From: Schistocephalus solidus
Lineage: Eukaryota; Platyhelminthes; Cestoda; Diphyllobothriidea; Diphyllobothriidae
Assembly: GCA_017591395.1 (NCBI GenBank)
Contig: WEDG01000310.1
Span: 62,001-126,000 of the forward strand
Reading direction: 5' to 3'
DNA: 64,000 nt
This document shows, one piece after another, positions 32,180 to 45,380 of this stretch. The stretch's first letter is position 1; each line of letters begins with the position of its first letter. A program made the translations under genes and the position numbers. A model generated the notes under the pieces. It saw only the letters and a program-made list of their open reading frames with translations. It was not told the origin of the DNA and made no database searches.

Positions 32180-34530
32180 AAATAATGGTGATAAAAGGAC
32201 GGGTAGTGCCGTATTTGTAGGGCGTAGTTGCCACGCTATCACCGCTGGGGGTCGTAATTGTACTTGTACTTGTTACGGCTGTGACCATGTCTGATCTAGG
32301 CGGCCTCGATGATGTCACGTATTGTACCTCTCCATGCATGACGATTCGCGGCAGCAGACCTGGATAGCTCAACCTATTCGTTTCTCCAGCGACGGACTCC
32401 GAATACCGAAGGTTCAAGCACCGCCTCCATGTCTTGCCGGACCGTGTCGAGCTAGGTTTTAAGTTGACCTCTTCGATGCCTCCAAGGGGGTAGCGGCGCA
32501 GGATCGAGAGTAGTAGAACTCAGATCGTGAGGTGGGCGATGGAGAACTTGCTCAAACCACCTCAGTCGTCTTTCTTGGGTGACCTGCGATATCCTAGCTA
32601 TATTGTTGCAGCGAGTGCGGACTGCCTCGTTTAAGACGTAGTCTGTGTACTTCACTTGAAGGATGCCCCTCAGACAACGACGATCAAATATCTCAAGTCT
32701 TCGCTCATCTTCCACGCACACAGCCCAGCTTTCACAATCGTAGGGGAGGACCGGCCGGACGGATGCACGGTATACGCGGATCTTCCTGGCGACAGAGAGG
32801 TCGCCTCGGGTCCATAGGCACTTTCGAAGGATCGAAAAAAACCGGCTAGCAGCATCGATTCGGGAGACAATGTCGTCCTTACTCTGTCGATTCGGCAACA
32901 TCCTCGCCCTGAAGTATTTGAAACTTTCTACTGCCTACTGACAGCCATTAATCCAAAGGGGTGCTTTCGCCTGGTCAGGTATGCACCTCGAAAACAATTT
33001 GGTCTTCCCAGCGTTTATGGATAGGCCAACCGAAAACTGGGGAGGGACGAAACTCGGATGCAAAGGATAGTGAGGGTGTGATTAGTTTTTAATAAAAGTT
33101 GATAAGGTGCTCGGAGGGCTCACGCAAGTGATCGACCTTGGCCAAGTTGTCAGCAATAAAGACACTATTTACATCGCGAACAGAGTCACTTAGTGTCGAG
33201 GGCTTACCACTAACTTGGCGGATAATTCGGTAGAGTTTGCGAGTCTCACCAACGTTTGAGGCCTGCTCCATGAACGTCGCTATCCCAAACCAATATTTTT
33301 GCCGGTCATCCCTATCTGACTTTGCGGTCATCTTCCAGAGTTTGCAGAAGGAAGCATCGTTGTGGGACCTGACTCGAACCGTCTGGGCAGACAACTGCAG
33401 CGTTCGTCCACTGATCCAGTCACTGCGACGCCGCTGCGTGACTCCGAGAATTTTCTCAGCTGCTCCATAGACGGATGTTTTCAGTGATGACCATTGCTCA
33501 CTGCCTTCTCTGTGGGCTGGGGTGCAGATGAGAGGTGAACTTTCAGGCGTGTGCGAACGAGAACATGGTCAAACCCGTGAGCGTTACCAGTTTCGGCACC
33601 ACGCATCGATCTGCTATCGTGAACCCAGTTGTGGAATGTAGTCGATCTGACTCGCGGTCTGACCGTCGTTATAAAACCAAGTCAGAAGATGTTTGTGGCG
33701 ATGCTGGAAGCACGTGTTTGTGACAAACAGTCGGTTCTGATTAGCGAAATTCTGCATTCTCTCACCATTGTCGCATCGAGAGCCAAGCCCAAACCGGCCT
33801 ATAAGTTGACTGTTTGACGAGTCCCCGGGTCCAGTCCTACCATTCCAATCCCCCGCAACAATCAACAGATCACGGCGAAGTAGCCTATCTACTGAATCCT
33901 GCAGCTGCGAGTAGAAGGCCTCTTAATCGCGCTGTTCGGCAGCTGATGTCGGTGCGTACACAGAGAAGACAGAGATGTTGGTAAAGTGACCCTTTATTCA
34001 CGCGTAAGCCATTCGGTAATTGACTGGTTCCCATGCAAGTAGTGCACGGTTTGCTTGTTCCGAGAGGCCAATAGCCACACCGTGTCTGCCAGCCGAGTCT
34101 CGTGAGTAGATGTGGTACAGGGTAAAGTGGGAGTTGCCTCCCGGGATCTTTATTTCTCTTGAACCTAAGTGGAGGATTGGGACTTCAGACGGGCAGCAGA
34201 CGTCCACGGGGTACTGATGAAGACGGCGTTCCGTCAGACTTTCGGTACCTGGGTCCAGAAAAGCTCGCACATTCCAGCATCCAATACCAAGACTCCGTTC
34301 CCGGTTGAGTATTCCAGCTTGTATACTATTAGCCCGTACCACTGGACCAGTGCTGTGGAGCGCGTCGGTTCCCGCGGACGCCGTAGCATAGATCGTAGTA
34401 CTGTAATCGGACATTGTCCATGAGGTTTTTTGGGGATTTGAATACAGGCGGGTCCCCAACAGCCGCTCGGATTTTTTTTCAAGGTTGTCTCCTCTAGCGC
34501 TTTGGCTCAAGAACCTAACCACAAGGCAGC
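32180..34530 (-). mobile_element. LINE with the RT core deleted
   Basis: The minus strand reads from the endonuclease: GIGCWNVRAFLDPGTESL at 34,300-34,250; AGDWNGRTGPGDSS at about 33,850; CFQHRHKHLLTWFYNDGQTA at about 33,680. It then passes LVRTRLKVHLSS and a linker at 33,394-33,089. At about 33,085-33,060 it jumps directly into the post-catalytic region (WINGCQ-like, KIRVYRASVRPVLPYDCESW, RCLRGILQVKYTDYVLNEAV, RWFEQVLHRPPHDL), ending with an LSRSAAANRHAW-type tail at about 32,370. All seven RT motifs are missing. Stops also occur within the endonuclease part. Confidence 0.85.
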
Positions 34531-35699
34531 AGTGGCAAGCAAACTTATTTAATGGCGGTTCACGGTCGCCATGTCACAGTGCCGTCGTATGGATTTGCGG
34601 CATTTTATAAGACAGTCGGCGTGCCAGACCTTAGCCCTCCGCGCCCTGGTAGCATTGTCGTTGCTGGTCGGCGACTGCTTATTTGTCAGACCCGAGAGTC
34701 TACTTACTTCGCAGCTAACCTTCATTGAAGACCGCTCCACTATGCGCCACCTGTGGACGCGCCGGGTATCCAGCAGCTAGGCTAACGGGTAAAGCATGTT
34801 CCCGTGGTCGCATACCGCACCGATCTTCGCTTGTCCGCACATCGCAGCACCAGCGGAAGCGGTTCAAAACAGCGAGGATGTCGAAAGAAATTACGCCAGA
34901 GCAGTTCTTACGGGGTGATTTATTGGTTCTCTTTAAGACGGGTGTAACGAAAGCGTCGCTCTAACCTATGGAAATGGTCACCGCTTCCCAACTTCGGCAC
35001 AGCAGGTAGTGCTAATACGGTCGAACAGCATTTGTAGATTTACGCTGGAAGGCAGTTCTCGTCGGCGCTCTGTTCTTTAGTTTCTTTATCGCTCCGTGGA
35101 TCTAAGTCGTAGATTTTTGTTCACGGCTGCAGTCACGGTCAGACATCACACTATCTTCAACCTGGGCTTCAGGTGAGGTCGGAGTTGCAAGTTCCGAAAA
35201 CTGGACGTAAATCACCCTCCACCTGAGGATTGTGTCTGCCGGTATTGTTATCGTGGCACCTTGGTTGTTTCCGATTGTTGAGAAAAACAAATTAAAGGGT
35301 TCGAAGATCTTTACGGTCCCACAAAACTTTTCGTCTGTCCAAGCTCTCTAGAAAAGAAAATACACACTTGATTCAGCGTGATTCCCTGAAGTTTGGATCA
35401 CCGCAAAAACATGGCACCTTTGTAGTATCAGCCAGCCGTGTTTTGCCAGCTTTCCGATCATTTCGCAGACACTTATTGTGACTCGCACCTTCTGAGAGAC
35501 GTCTTCGACCGTTTGGTTCAGTTCTAAACAGTTGGTTTTAACTGAAATCGCCTTTGAGGTCGCTTTTGTGCGCTTTAGAAAGATAATTAGGATGAAAACA
35601 GCTAGGCCTAAGTCTGTGGTAGTTTCAGAATCCTTGAGGACATCTCTATAGTATTTATTTGAAGGTCGTTGTTTTCCCCCTCGTAGCCAGAGTTGTTAT
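34531..35699. other. Unassigned intronic sequence
   Basis: Possibly the 5' region of the LINE at its left (frame 34,740-34,549 on the minus strand). No domain is visible. Nothing can be named at 34,980-35,690. Confidence 0.35.
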
Positions 35700-36110
35700 G
35701 GGGTCCTCAAAATAACATGGTCAGAGCGTCATTCCCGTCGTCAGTGTTTGAACAGCGCATCTTTCAGGAATTGAGCACTGGACTGGCCCAGCCTGATAAG
35801 ATAAGCCGGTATTTAATTTGTCTTTGAGTGTAACCATGTTAGATAAGTATATGTTTGAGCTCTTAACTACCAATCTGTTCAGCGAAATGAAATTGACACA
35901 CTTTTCACTCATGCGTTGTAGTCGAGTACTCGTCTCGTAGGTCCACCCTGGCATCCAAATCGCCCACAATAACAAACGCGTCACTCATTGAAACCTGTCT
36001 GACCCTCGTCTGAGGTTCTTCATATAAGCCCTTTTTATGCATGTCACCAGCGTCCGGCATCGCGGCGTACATCGCGAAAACTGCACCCTTGACAACAGCA
36101 CTGCGAAGAC
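35700..36110 (-). mobile_element. LINE endonuclease-domain fragment
   Basis: The minus-strand translation reads GAVFAMYAAMPDAGDMHKKG, then VIVGDLDARVD, matching the AYAP and GDFNARVG blocks of RTE/CR1-type endonucleases. The key Asn of GDFN is changed. It then decays. It may derive from the family with the finger tail (61.8-64 kb), but that part of the latter is outside the window. Confidence 0.6.
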
Positions 36111-36599
36111 GGACAAGTGCATAAGTAGAGCTTTGTCTTGATCACTCAAAGTGGCTATAATACACTATGTCAACTAAAGCTGTCACTGATACGAAGAGTT
36201 AAGGTGAAAACAGTTATCCCCTCATGGAAAGCTGTTGCCGTGTGTCTTTCAGGCTCTTCAAACTCACACGCTAAGGCTCTCCGTTGCCGAGGCAAGTGCA
36301 GTTCTCACGTGCTAACGGGTCACGCAGTGTTTTGTACTTAGAGGAGGCCCGTTTGCCTGGAATCTCACGGATGTTATGGCGGGATTCGTGATTTAAGAGC
36401 TTGCATAAAATGGCCACTGAGTTTTATGGCATACGGACGTGAATGAGGTCCGAGTCCCTTGAGTAAGGCCTGGTACATGTGAATCAAATCGCCTGTGACA
36501 CGCCTAGATAGTAGGCGTTGTGTATCGGGTGCCTGACCAGTGGATTGGGAGTCAGACAGCGATGACTCCTTATTACCCCCTGGTTTTTTGAATCGTGGT

Positions 36600-37190
36600 G
36601 TGTGCATTCAAGGCGCCAGGTCATGCTGTGGCGCGCGAAGACGGGTACGGCGGCCTGTCAGCCAATGTGCCCACTCCCACATCGGACAACTGACCGGCTC
36701 GGATGATGGTCTGATTGTGAGGGTGGGGGAGAGAGTGAGTTTGACGGATACTGGTTAAGTGGGCATGTCATAGAGGCCACACGTAGAAGGAGCCATTGCA
36801 GCCCGACTTTCCGTTTCGAAGGGCTGGATGTATACCGTCTGTTTGCAGCCATCCAAATCATGACTTGAAACGCATCGTGATAGTTTAAAAGCGTATCAGT
36901 TTGTTTATAGTGAGGAAATGCGTTGCATTGCCATAGGGGTTGGAGTTCCCGCAGTTAACCTCACTTCCCTCCCCAGGCACCAGTCCATCATCTGAACCAA
37001 TCAGTCATCGAATGCGTGGCCTAGGCACAAGTGACTGGTGTGGCGTAAACCCCCGCCTTTGTGCGCCGCCGCAATCCCGCCCTCCATGTGTGGCATTTGT
37101 CTTGGGTACTCATCTCCATTAACGTGTGCCGTGCCCTACTTTAGGCCCGTGTTAGTCAAGCGCGTCTATCACGTGGCTCGTTTTTGGGGC
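36600..37190. repeat. Dispersed repeat family, rearranged cluster
   Basis: 36,600-36,735 is the reverse complement of unit E. 36,780-36,910 is the D-type 3' part in forward orientation (AGAAGGAGCCATTGCAGCCC). 36,945-37,190 resembles the right end of copies B and G (TATCACGTGGCTCGTTTTT). The orientation switch lies at about 36,760. Confidence 0.7.
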
Positions 37191-38539
37191 AAGCCAGTAG
37201 TATACACATGTTATCTGACTTAGCATAGTTAAAAGCCTAAAATGTCAACTTCAGAGTACCTACAAGAAAGCACACGGGGAACGCTGGGGGACCCACGATT
37301 CTTTCACAGCAGTCACAGAACATAGGGGAAACGCGCGTGTCTGGGCTTTAAGCTAGTACCTGTGCTGTCATCAGTATGGGAAGTCGTTTACGAACGGGAC
37401 TCTGCTACCGGGTGATAGGGGTAATGAACAGATGACCACCTGCTAGGCCTCAGTCGTATCGGAAAAGGACTGACTGACGGAGCTTCATCCCGATGGCTCT
37501 CTTGACCCACTAGGTATTCGCTTTGTGTAAGCGTGCACGCTTGCTTTCAAATAAGGCATCAAGGTTAAACACCTTTGTTGCCTCGGTGGCAGCTGTCATG
37601 TTCTCGACGAAGTATCCTAGTAGTTATTGTCCGTTACAGGTTCAACGCCTGTTTGACACGCAAGAGGTGAGAACCGATTCTCGATTAGCTACTGGGTCCA
37701 AGCTCATCTGCAACCATCTTACCACTGAAAATGGGAATGTTTTTTAGATGAAAGAGGAAAGTTAGTTCTGTGAGAAGTCCCCTTTCTCAAAATTAGTTCA
37801 TCTCTCAGTCATATTATTGGGCCCGACAAACGAGCTATCGTGTTTTCCGTTCGAAGCTTTTTGTCGGGTAAATTACTTGCTTGCGCGCAACCAGAACAAA
37901 CATTCCTTTTTTTGGTCTTTCTCATTTGTGCATTGCTTTAGTATCTTAGCGGTTCTCTGCGCGTTGCGATGCGTTTTTCCTGTTGGAAGCAAGAATTTCT
38001 AGCATGTTTCGTTCCTATTTAACGGCTTTTTGCGTTTGAATATTGCACTGCACAGCCATTTTGGGGGAAGCGATCGTACTAGAAATGCAAGGAGACAGGC
38101 TCTCATCTAAAAATTCAGAGGATTACTCGGAGCTCTGTCGTAGTGTGAAACTCTAAGCTTCGTTACGTTTCCATTACAAGAGGGCTTAGATGGAATAAAG
38201 CTTTTGACCACTGTGGCCCGAAATTTGACTTATAGCCCAATGGTTTCGACGTTTGTATTCCATCCTGAGTTTTTGGTACCTATTCTTTTGCTCTGTTTGA
38301 CAATTTGAGAATTCCAGGTTTCCTCTTTCATATTTACGCTGTTGCGCATGGGGATACTGAAGGATTCCAATGCGTGTTTTCCTCTCCTCACACGCAGTCA
38401 AACACCGGCTGTGTAGTCCGAACTCTCAGAAGCCGGTCTCGCAGCTAACTCGTGACTGTAGTTTTCCTGTTCTTGCACAAACGTCCCGGATTTTTTTCTG
38501 TCTATTTTCACTTTCTCCATCTCTCTTTAATTTTTGTAG
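37191..38539. other. Last part of the long intron, one exon-like segment
   Basis: A 27-nt segment encoding VQRLFDTQE (37,640-37,666) lies between TTGTCCGTTACAG and GTGAGA and could be a micro-exon. The evidence is only the splice signals. Otherwise nothing was recognised. Confidence 0.3.
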
Positions 38540-39128
38540 ACGTCGTATGGATGGTCTATGACCCTCTACTAAGAAATGGTCAGGACTTCCTCAGCAACTT
38601 CTCTCCATTCGTCCTCGAGAAATTACTGTCTTTGGCGGAGACAAGGCTACAGTCCAGCGGCACGTTTCAATTATTCGATTCCCTTTAATATTTCCCTTCT
38701 TAGGCATTCTAACTGACGATGTTGCCTTTTTAGGAATGTTGCTCGTTGTTGATCGACAAATCTTTGATGCATCTAATGGAAAAAAATGTGCTTCAATTGA
38801 AACAGTGCAACAACTCCTAGCAGGATTTCCTCTCCTAGGAAAATTACTGTCCTACGAGGTGACGCCTAGGCACCTCAACGAAACGCCGGTCAGGCTGTTG
38901 GCCCTCACAAAGCTGTCCAACACCACGGACAAGTCTGAAGTGCCTGCACTGCTAGAGTCTCTGCGCGCATTGGAACGAACACCTTCGGAGTTTTTACAAC
39001 GCGTAAATATTTCCCTCAGTCCTACAATTTTTCCACACGGACGAGTAGTTGAGACGCTTGCTGCGTCGTCTTGGTCATGTGTCAAGTCTATTATTGGAAG
39101 AATCTGTAAAAAATCCTGTGATCTATGA
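38540..39128 (+). CDS. METTL13: METTL13-like gene, probable last exons (C-terminal domain)
   Basis: The first exon starts after TTTTTGTAG at 38,540 and reads DVVWMVYDPLLRNGQDFL, then FVLEKLLSLAETRLQSSG, ending near 38,663 (GTTTCA). The last exon starts at 38,704 or 38,734 and runs to TGA at 39,126-39,128: MLLVVDRQIFD, LLAGFPLLGKLLSYEV and VPALLESLRALERT. These match, in order, the METTL13 C-terminal blocks DVIMFDVDSKD, FVEQSFLQKV, GVFILNLVCRD, FPLLYVRRIEGEV and TPELLETAQALERT. The phases at the 38,663 donor and either acceptor do not agree, so this junction is not solved: a base error, another donor or a defective allele are all possible. The human C-terminal tail is not conserved. Confidence 0.6.
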
Positions 39129-39340
39129 TCTCCAAACTGTTTTGCTATTATTTGTCTTGAAATCGTGTTGGAGCACAATTCGTCACTGAATCCCGATTGC
39201 ATGTCGCTTGGAGTTCGATAATAACCACTTTAACAGGGTCAAACGACGACGTTACAACCTCTCCTAACAAATTAGTGTTCAATTTCCAGCCTATGCATGC
39301 CGGCAATGGACAAGAGGTCTCGCCGCTTTACTGCCAACTG

Positions 39341-40405
39341 ATATTTATGCATGTATCCATCGATCCTTTTCCAGTTGGACTACTATACACTTTGTTGAAG
39401 GTGTCGCACGTTATCTTCGAGACGACTTCCTTTTTGTCTAAATAGCCAACTTTATTTTGAAGGTATACAAGCTGGGTGAGCAGTGTACTCGTTGGTTTTT
39501 GCGCTACTTTTATTGGGTTCTTTCGCTGAGTTCACGACAAATTCGTAATGTAAGGAAGGTTTCACCCGTTCTTCGTTTTGGGCGCCTTCTGAGCTCAATC
39601 CACTTCTTTGTCTTTTTCGATTCCTGCTGTCTCACGCATAAACGTACAAAATCTCCGGGGTACTGGTTCTGAGAAAACAATTTTAACAGTTGACTAAATT
39701 ATATTTGATAACTTTTGTCAGCAGTTACTGGGGATGGGTAATCATAACAGATGTCACACTGGGGGGGCTGTGGTGATACGCATGTGCGCATGCGAACGCA
39801 GAACCAGCCATATGTGCCCGATCGCGCCTCCGGGTGCCTTTGCTTGGTCATGATACCGAGTCCAGATCGGTGAGGCAAGATCGGGTGCTGTAGATGCTGT
39901 GCAATCCTTCTATCACAAAATATTAATTAACATACAACTCACCCACCGTGCGCCCACCACATAGTCGAAATATTAACTGTCTACGTGATTTGAAATCATC
40001 CACATAGCGCACACAAAATAGGGTTTAGTAGTGATATAAACGAAGCTTATATTTTTTTGCAAGGCGATATCAGCTAGGTTGGAGGTGGTTGACTCGCTAA
40101 TGGCATCCTCCACTTGTTGGTAGTATTCCCGTGCGAACGAAAAGTTAATTTTCTGACGAAGGTGAGAGAGTACGAGGGTAGTTTTCCCGTTTCGTTCTTG
40201 GAATTTGATGTTTTTACGGCAATGGTGCTAACTATTGTAACTTACTCTTTGTGCGTGTAGTTGAGGATTAGGGGTGGAGCAATTAATGTACCCTATTCAT
40301 GCACAGTTCTCCACCATTTTCGCCCATGCTGGCACATACTCCATGTGGTCATTGCCTTCTTTCAGTAACGTCATTGTGGTCTAAAGAACGTACAAAATAT
40401 CCTTG
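39341..40405. repeat. Module D, left copy of a large duplication
   Basis: It is aligned in the same orientation with 45,566-46,686 (for example ACTGATATTTATGCATGTAT, GGGTAATCATAACAGATGTC, AGAACCAGCCATATGTGC). The left copy has about 85 bp at about 39,455-39,537 that the right copy lacks. The right copy has about 135 bp at about 45,863-46,000 that the left lacks. On the minus strand a stretch such as LADIALQK with NGKTTLVLSHLRQKI stays similar in both copies, hinting at old coding sequence of unknown type. Confidence 0.8.
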
Positions 40406-40626
40406 CAAACAGTTCGGGAGAAAAGACTACGATAGCACGCGTAATCCAGTGATCATTTAGTTTCCGGGGGCAGTAGGTTTGAAGCTATCCAGAAACCTAG
40501 ATCTCTGTGCGTACCTACTACCTTTACTGGAATTTCATTCATGTAGTACTAGTGTTTTATGAAAGGTATCCGACTAGCTTCCAATTGAAAAACTACATTC
40601 ATCGGTAAATTAGACGTCAGAAGCGA

Positions 40627-42355
40627 TTTGATGGTATATTGGAGGCCGCGGACAAAGAGACATCCGGTTTAAAAAATGACGTCCAAGGTAGTATCAATGG
40701 GAAGTAGTGGAACACGGGTTTTTATAGTTACCGAGCTTAACATCTTATAGTTAACCTGCAAATTCATTGACTTGTCTACTTAATGAGACGTGGAAACACT
40801 CGAGGGATAGATTAATGACGTTTCTAGCTTGTAGGTGCGTGATGACTTCCCCCACCTGTTTCGCAAAATAAAATTGTAGTTGGTGACGGATCGGTCGACA
40901 AGAGTTTATATCAAAAGTATACTGAAGAACACGGACACAACTTTAAATAACCCTTCTCCAAGAAAAAAGCAGGCGCTTTCGTGAAAAGGTTTAGAAAGGG
41001 TCGACACCCAGCGAGTATTTCAGAGCTTGGGACCAACAGAACCATCGTATCGTTCAAAGGCAGCAACTTACCAGTCGCTGCCTCACCATTTAAAATGTAT
41101 AACCCAGATAAGCCTGCAGTCAAACCCAATCCAGCCATCGCACCTCACCTCACTTCTCAAGCATTCAGCAGACCAGACCATTTAAATACGCCTAGAAAAT
41201 TAGATAAACAGAGGAGTGCTTTGGACGCGTCCAAGTCCTTCAACTTCCAAGTTCCTGTCTCAATACGCATTTCACAGTTGACAGGAAAGTATACGAACGG
41301 GTGAGAGGCGCGCTAGTGCCTGTGCTGTCCATGTGATAAATTATTCGGTATTTTCTCAACCTCAATCTCTTCCTTCTGACAGGCAAAGTCCGATCTCCTA
41401 ACCGATCAGCTATCTGATGCCGAGATCAGGCGCAGTTAGCTGGCGCGACAGGAAACCTACACCTAGGCCGCGACCAGGTGAACTTCGTGGCAGGTGGGCT
41501 ATATCACCGGGTTTATTGATAGAGCTGATGTACGACACCCAGGCCTTAAGAAGTTCCCACCGTCTTATTGTTGGCCCTGGGAAGCGTCCTTGCGAAGTTG
41601 AATCTTTTACCTTCCTTCAGGGTGAGAGAAGCGACTTGAGACATTGGGTGGCCTCCATGGACCATTTTATTATCCAGGAGTTAAGTCTCCACCCGGTAGG
41701 GCCTGTATAATGGCGAGGACAGTCCTTAGCAGACTTGACAAACTACACCAGATTTTAAAACTGCGTGCAACTTCACTTGCAAGATACAGTGTTGAGAAAA
41801 CTGGACACTCGCTAAAGCGTCAAGTGGACACTTATGCGTGCTACTGAGACGGGCTGTTAACGCGTTGTACCAGCACACGAAAATCGAGTGTAACAACTTT
41901 TTTGATTTTAACGTAACAACAAAACCCATGGAGATGTGGATAGTCAACTCACGCCGAAGCTGAGCATTTACTTAACTAAGAAAACCTGCGCGGGTATCTC
42001 ATGCGGTGGTTGCCAAATAATTTAAGCCGCGCCCGGGTCCGGATCAAGGCTGAGCAGAAAAATGGCAGACAGTAATAAAAAGATATCTTAAATGAAATAA
42101 TTACGTGACAGGTGGTAAATGCAGGAAGAAATCAGTTTGCTAGCGTTAAATGCATATTTAACCAGAATAAATGTATGAATAAAAACAGCAAAAATAACAC
42201 AAAAGAAGTCCGGTAATGGATAAGAACTAGTAATAAGATGGTTTGTGATGTATACATATCCCATAAACTTGAAAAACGACTATCGCTGAAATCCTGAAAT
42301 AAACATGAAACGAGCCAAATTACAACGGCAACACAGCAAACCCATAAGAAAATGA
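40627..42355 (+). repeat. Module P, left arm of a large inverted repeat
   Basis: It pairs with 46,880-48,648 in reverse complement. Similarity is uneven: the middle (about 41,100-41,950) is nearly identical to its partner, while the outer parts are clearly more diverged. Several frames are open in both copies (for example RTVLSRLDKLHQILKLRATS and SFNFQVPVS), but none matches a known domain. Confidence 0.88.
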
Positions 42356-43849
42356 GGGATGTCTGTGGGTTTCCTACTGGCAAAAACTACGCACATGATC
42401 GAACGCAATTAGAGACCATCGCAGGCTGCAATATGCCGGAGTGCGATGTCGAGCCTCCACCTGGGGTCAGAGCATTGCTGATCACCCTGAAACCGATGCC
42501 AGGTGGGCAAGATATCCTCTTTATTAACTTTCTCTTTTAGTTTCGGTGTATCTTGAACACAGCTGACGGCTAGTCGGATTTTTATATCATTTTCAAAAAT
42601 CATGAAAGTATAGTCAAAATGCTCAGCTTTGTCGCTTCTATAGATGAGGTAGAGACGAAGACCTTAGACTGAACAGAGTGGGAGACCAGTTTCTACTGGT
42701 ATCCATTTGGATTCTGGTGTGCCAGCAATTAAGTTTTTGCAGTCTGCTCGACAGAAAGTTTCGATACACTTTAAAAGGTTACCCTGGATACCACATTGCT
42801 AAAGCTTATGTAAGAGTGGCTAATAAGGTACGCTATATATCCCCTTCTAAAATTCAAAGAAATGGCCAACTGCACAGTACTGGCCTGCCACTTTTTATTT
42901 TTATCCTGCACAAAAAGACTATAGTAGACCATCTCCAGCTGCATGTCTCAACGCTGAATTTCTCGCGACTAGTTTTAAATGCGCACCAGTGGCAGTCCGT
43001 TTCGGGGCTGATTATGACTGTCGGCCCAGCACCTTCGAGGCCAACTCCGACGCGACCACTCTGAAGGCGCTGTAACCGTCTCATAATTAGGACGCCGTTA
43101 TTGCGTCTCTGGACTTGCCCACGCCTTGAAACCTTTATTCCAAAAGTTCCCTACGGAGTGAACCACCCTTCTCATGGTGTCCACCGTCACTTTTTATACG
43201 GAACTGTGCTTAAGTTATGTGGCCGACCGACCACAGTGCTAGGTCCGGTGTCCTAGTTCAAAGCTCAATGCCTGAACTTCATGTAAATTCGCAGCAAACG
43301 GTTTCACGTTCGCTGACCTGCAAGCATTATATTGAAATCCTCTCATACACGAACATGTATCCAGGTAGTCATGGCTGACCGAGGGCCATTTGAGCACCAC
43401 TAATCGGCCGACACAGCATGGACCACTAAACACGACACTCCTTTTGGAATGCAACACACACCAATTGGATAACAATTAACTTTTCCACAGACCAATTTAA
43501 GCAGCTGCCACCACTGTCTAATTATGTCTCAGGCCTGACTGGAAGCAGCCAAACCCAGCATTTACTACTGCTGTCTGAGCCAGCAACTCAGAGTTCTGTG
43601 CAAAGTAAATCCCTCATTCTGATAACTTCTGTGTTCTCCTATCACTTGGGATTCGGTTTGATGATTGAAGTTTTTGAGCACAATCCACACTATGGCCCCT
43701 ACAAGTCTAACTATAACTTCAGCTGCCGCAATTTAACCACGCGTAAGACACGAGTGACCAACGCAAAAAAACATATTGGGCAGCACATACTATGCTCATC
43801 TACTCCAGTGGCGTCAGTAAGTGCCTATTAATAAAAATTTAATAGCCCT
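42356..43849. other. Unassigned spacer between the duplicated modules
   Basis: Frames up to 128 codons (42,678-43,064 +) have no recognised domain. The minus-strand frame 42,603-42,409 (SCVQDTPKLKEKVNKEDILP) is also unassigned. Confidence 0.35.
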
Positions 43850-44110
43850 GCACAAAAATCTTGGTGGTATTTTTCCGGCTCCAACCACAGATCTCTATTG
43901 AAGTTCGAGAGGATAATAGCAGCATTATGTTCTCCTGGCAGTTCACCTTTTTCTATGTACCTCTGAAATACCATCGATACTGGCTTGCGCAGTAGCCTTC
44001 CAAATCTCGACTAGTGAATAAATGAATTCTATCTGGACCAGGTGCGTTTGCAGGCTTTATTCAGAGTAATTCTGACCTGATCGACGAGCGAAAGAAGCAA
44101 GATTTTAGGA
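43850..44110 (-). mobile_element. LINE RT fragment (front of the domain)
   Basis: The minus strand shows KPANAPGPDRIHLFTSRDLE, the GPDxIxxxxL block near the start of CR1/jockey RTs, followed by a diverged segment. Confidence 0.6.
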
Positions 44111-45380
44111 TGGCGGAGAGGTAGGGATTTTTTTCATTGGTGAGTACCGACTGCAATAACCTAGAGAGAACTGATTCCTCCGTTCGGTCATCCATCTACA
44201 GTACTCTATTCTGGGACCTCAACGGTGAAATTAACTGACGATTTTTTTGCTTATTATTTGTTAAGCCATTCAGGATACTGAGATGCTCGAGGGAGTTCTG
44301 TATTGTTTTGAACTGATTGTTCTTTCGAAGTCCATTAGCCTAACGTTTCCAGACCTTTCGCCGTTTTTTGTTATTGCAGGTGGTCATACTCTCCGTGAGG
44401 CAAAATGCTTCCAAATTCTTTTGCCTTTTTTATTGGAGATCTGAAGTTCCCCAGTTTACTAGAATCTGATTGTTACTTGTTTTCTTTCCTTGAAGTGGAA
44501 AAATCAGGTTATAACTTTTTGACAAGCTGTGACATGCATTCGAATGCTGTATAGATATCAATTCCAAACGTTTGTTTCTAGTTGTTTAGGTATGTCAGGC
44601 TGAGATAACATGGAATAATGATAGAGCATGATAATATGATAAATAGCAGCTGTAAAATAAGTTCTTGCAGATGCCGCACACTCTCATCATCTCAGAGGAA
44701 CTAGAGTTTTAGACGATTTAAAGTTTGTCATTCCTTAACACGTGTTTCAAATGGTACATTACAAGAGAGTAGATATTTAGCTGCAATCTCAAGCAAACAG
44801 TGGCCGAATGTATTCAATGGACGAAAAGCAGGCCAATTTGGCATTCGATATTGGGAGCATCAACATCTCCAAAAAGAGGTTTTTGATCAGTTCAGTTAGG
44901 AGAATAATATCGCTTTCGGAAATCTGATTCTGGGAAAAGTGTTAACGCAAAATTCAGTAGTAAACCAAACTTACTGGTGAACTCACAAGAATTTATAGCT
45001 GCGATGTTTAGTGACCAAAGTTGTTTATGATAAACGCACAAATATGATTTAGCTAAGGGGTAAATATAGTGAAGCTAACTGCTAATAATTAAGAATATAT
45101 GTACACTAAGGGTAAGCCTGGCGTTATTGCGAAGAAAATTTAACCCCTGGAACGTGAGTTTTTGGCCCGCAGTTTCCGAAACTAACTTCAACTTATCATC
45201 AAAATGGTTGGTGTTTTTAAGATTAAGTTTGGGATTGAGATTGGGTTCATGGGTAGGTTTCTATTAGAAATATTGGTAGCCCAATGTTTATCGTAAGTGG
45301 AAGATTATGGGTTTAATGAGTGAACGTTAACTTAGTGCTACTGCCATGGTAAAGGTAGAGGTTAGCATAAGGATTAGCAT
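44111..45380. other. Unassigned AT-rich sequence
   Basis: No coding match. TTAGGG-like words are scattered at 45,100-45,380 (for example AAGGGTAAGC, GGGTTCATGGGTAGG, TTAGCATTAGGG). Confidence 0.35.

Noticed and set aside
41417..41847. Separate genes repeated at 47,409-47,740
   Set aside because: All frames on both strands are equally conserved because the DNA itself is nearly identical. There is no sign that one frame is favoured.
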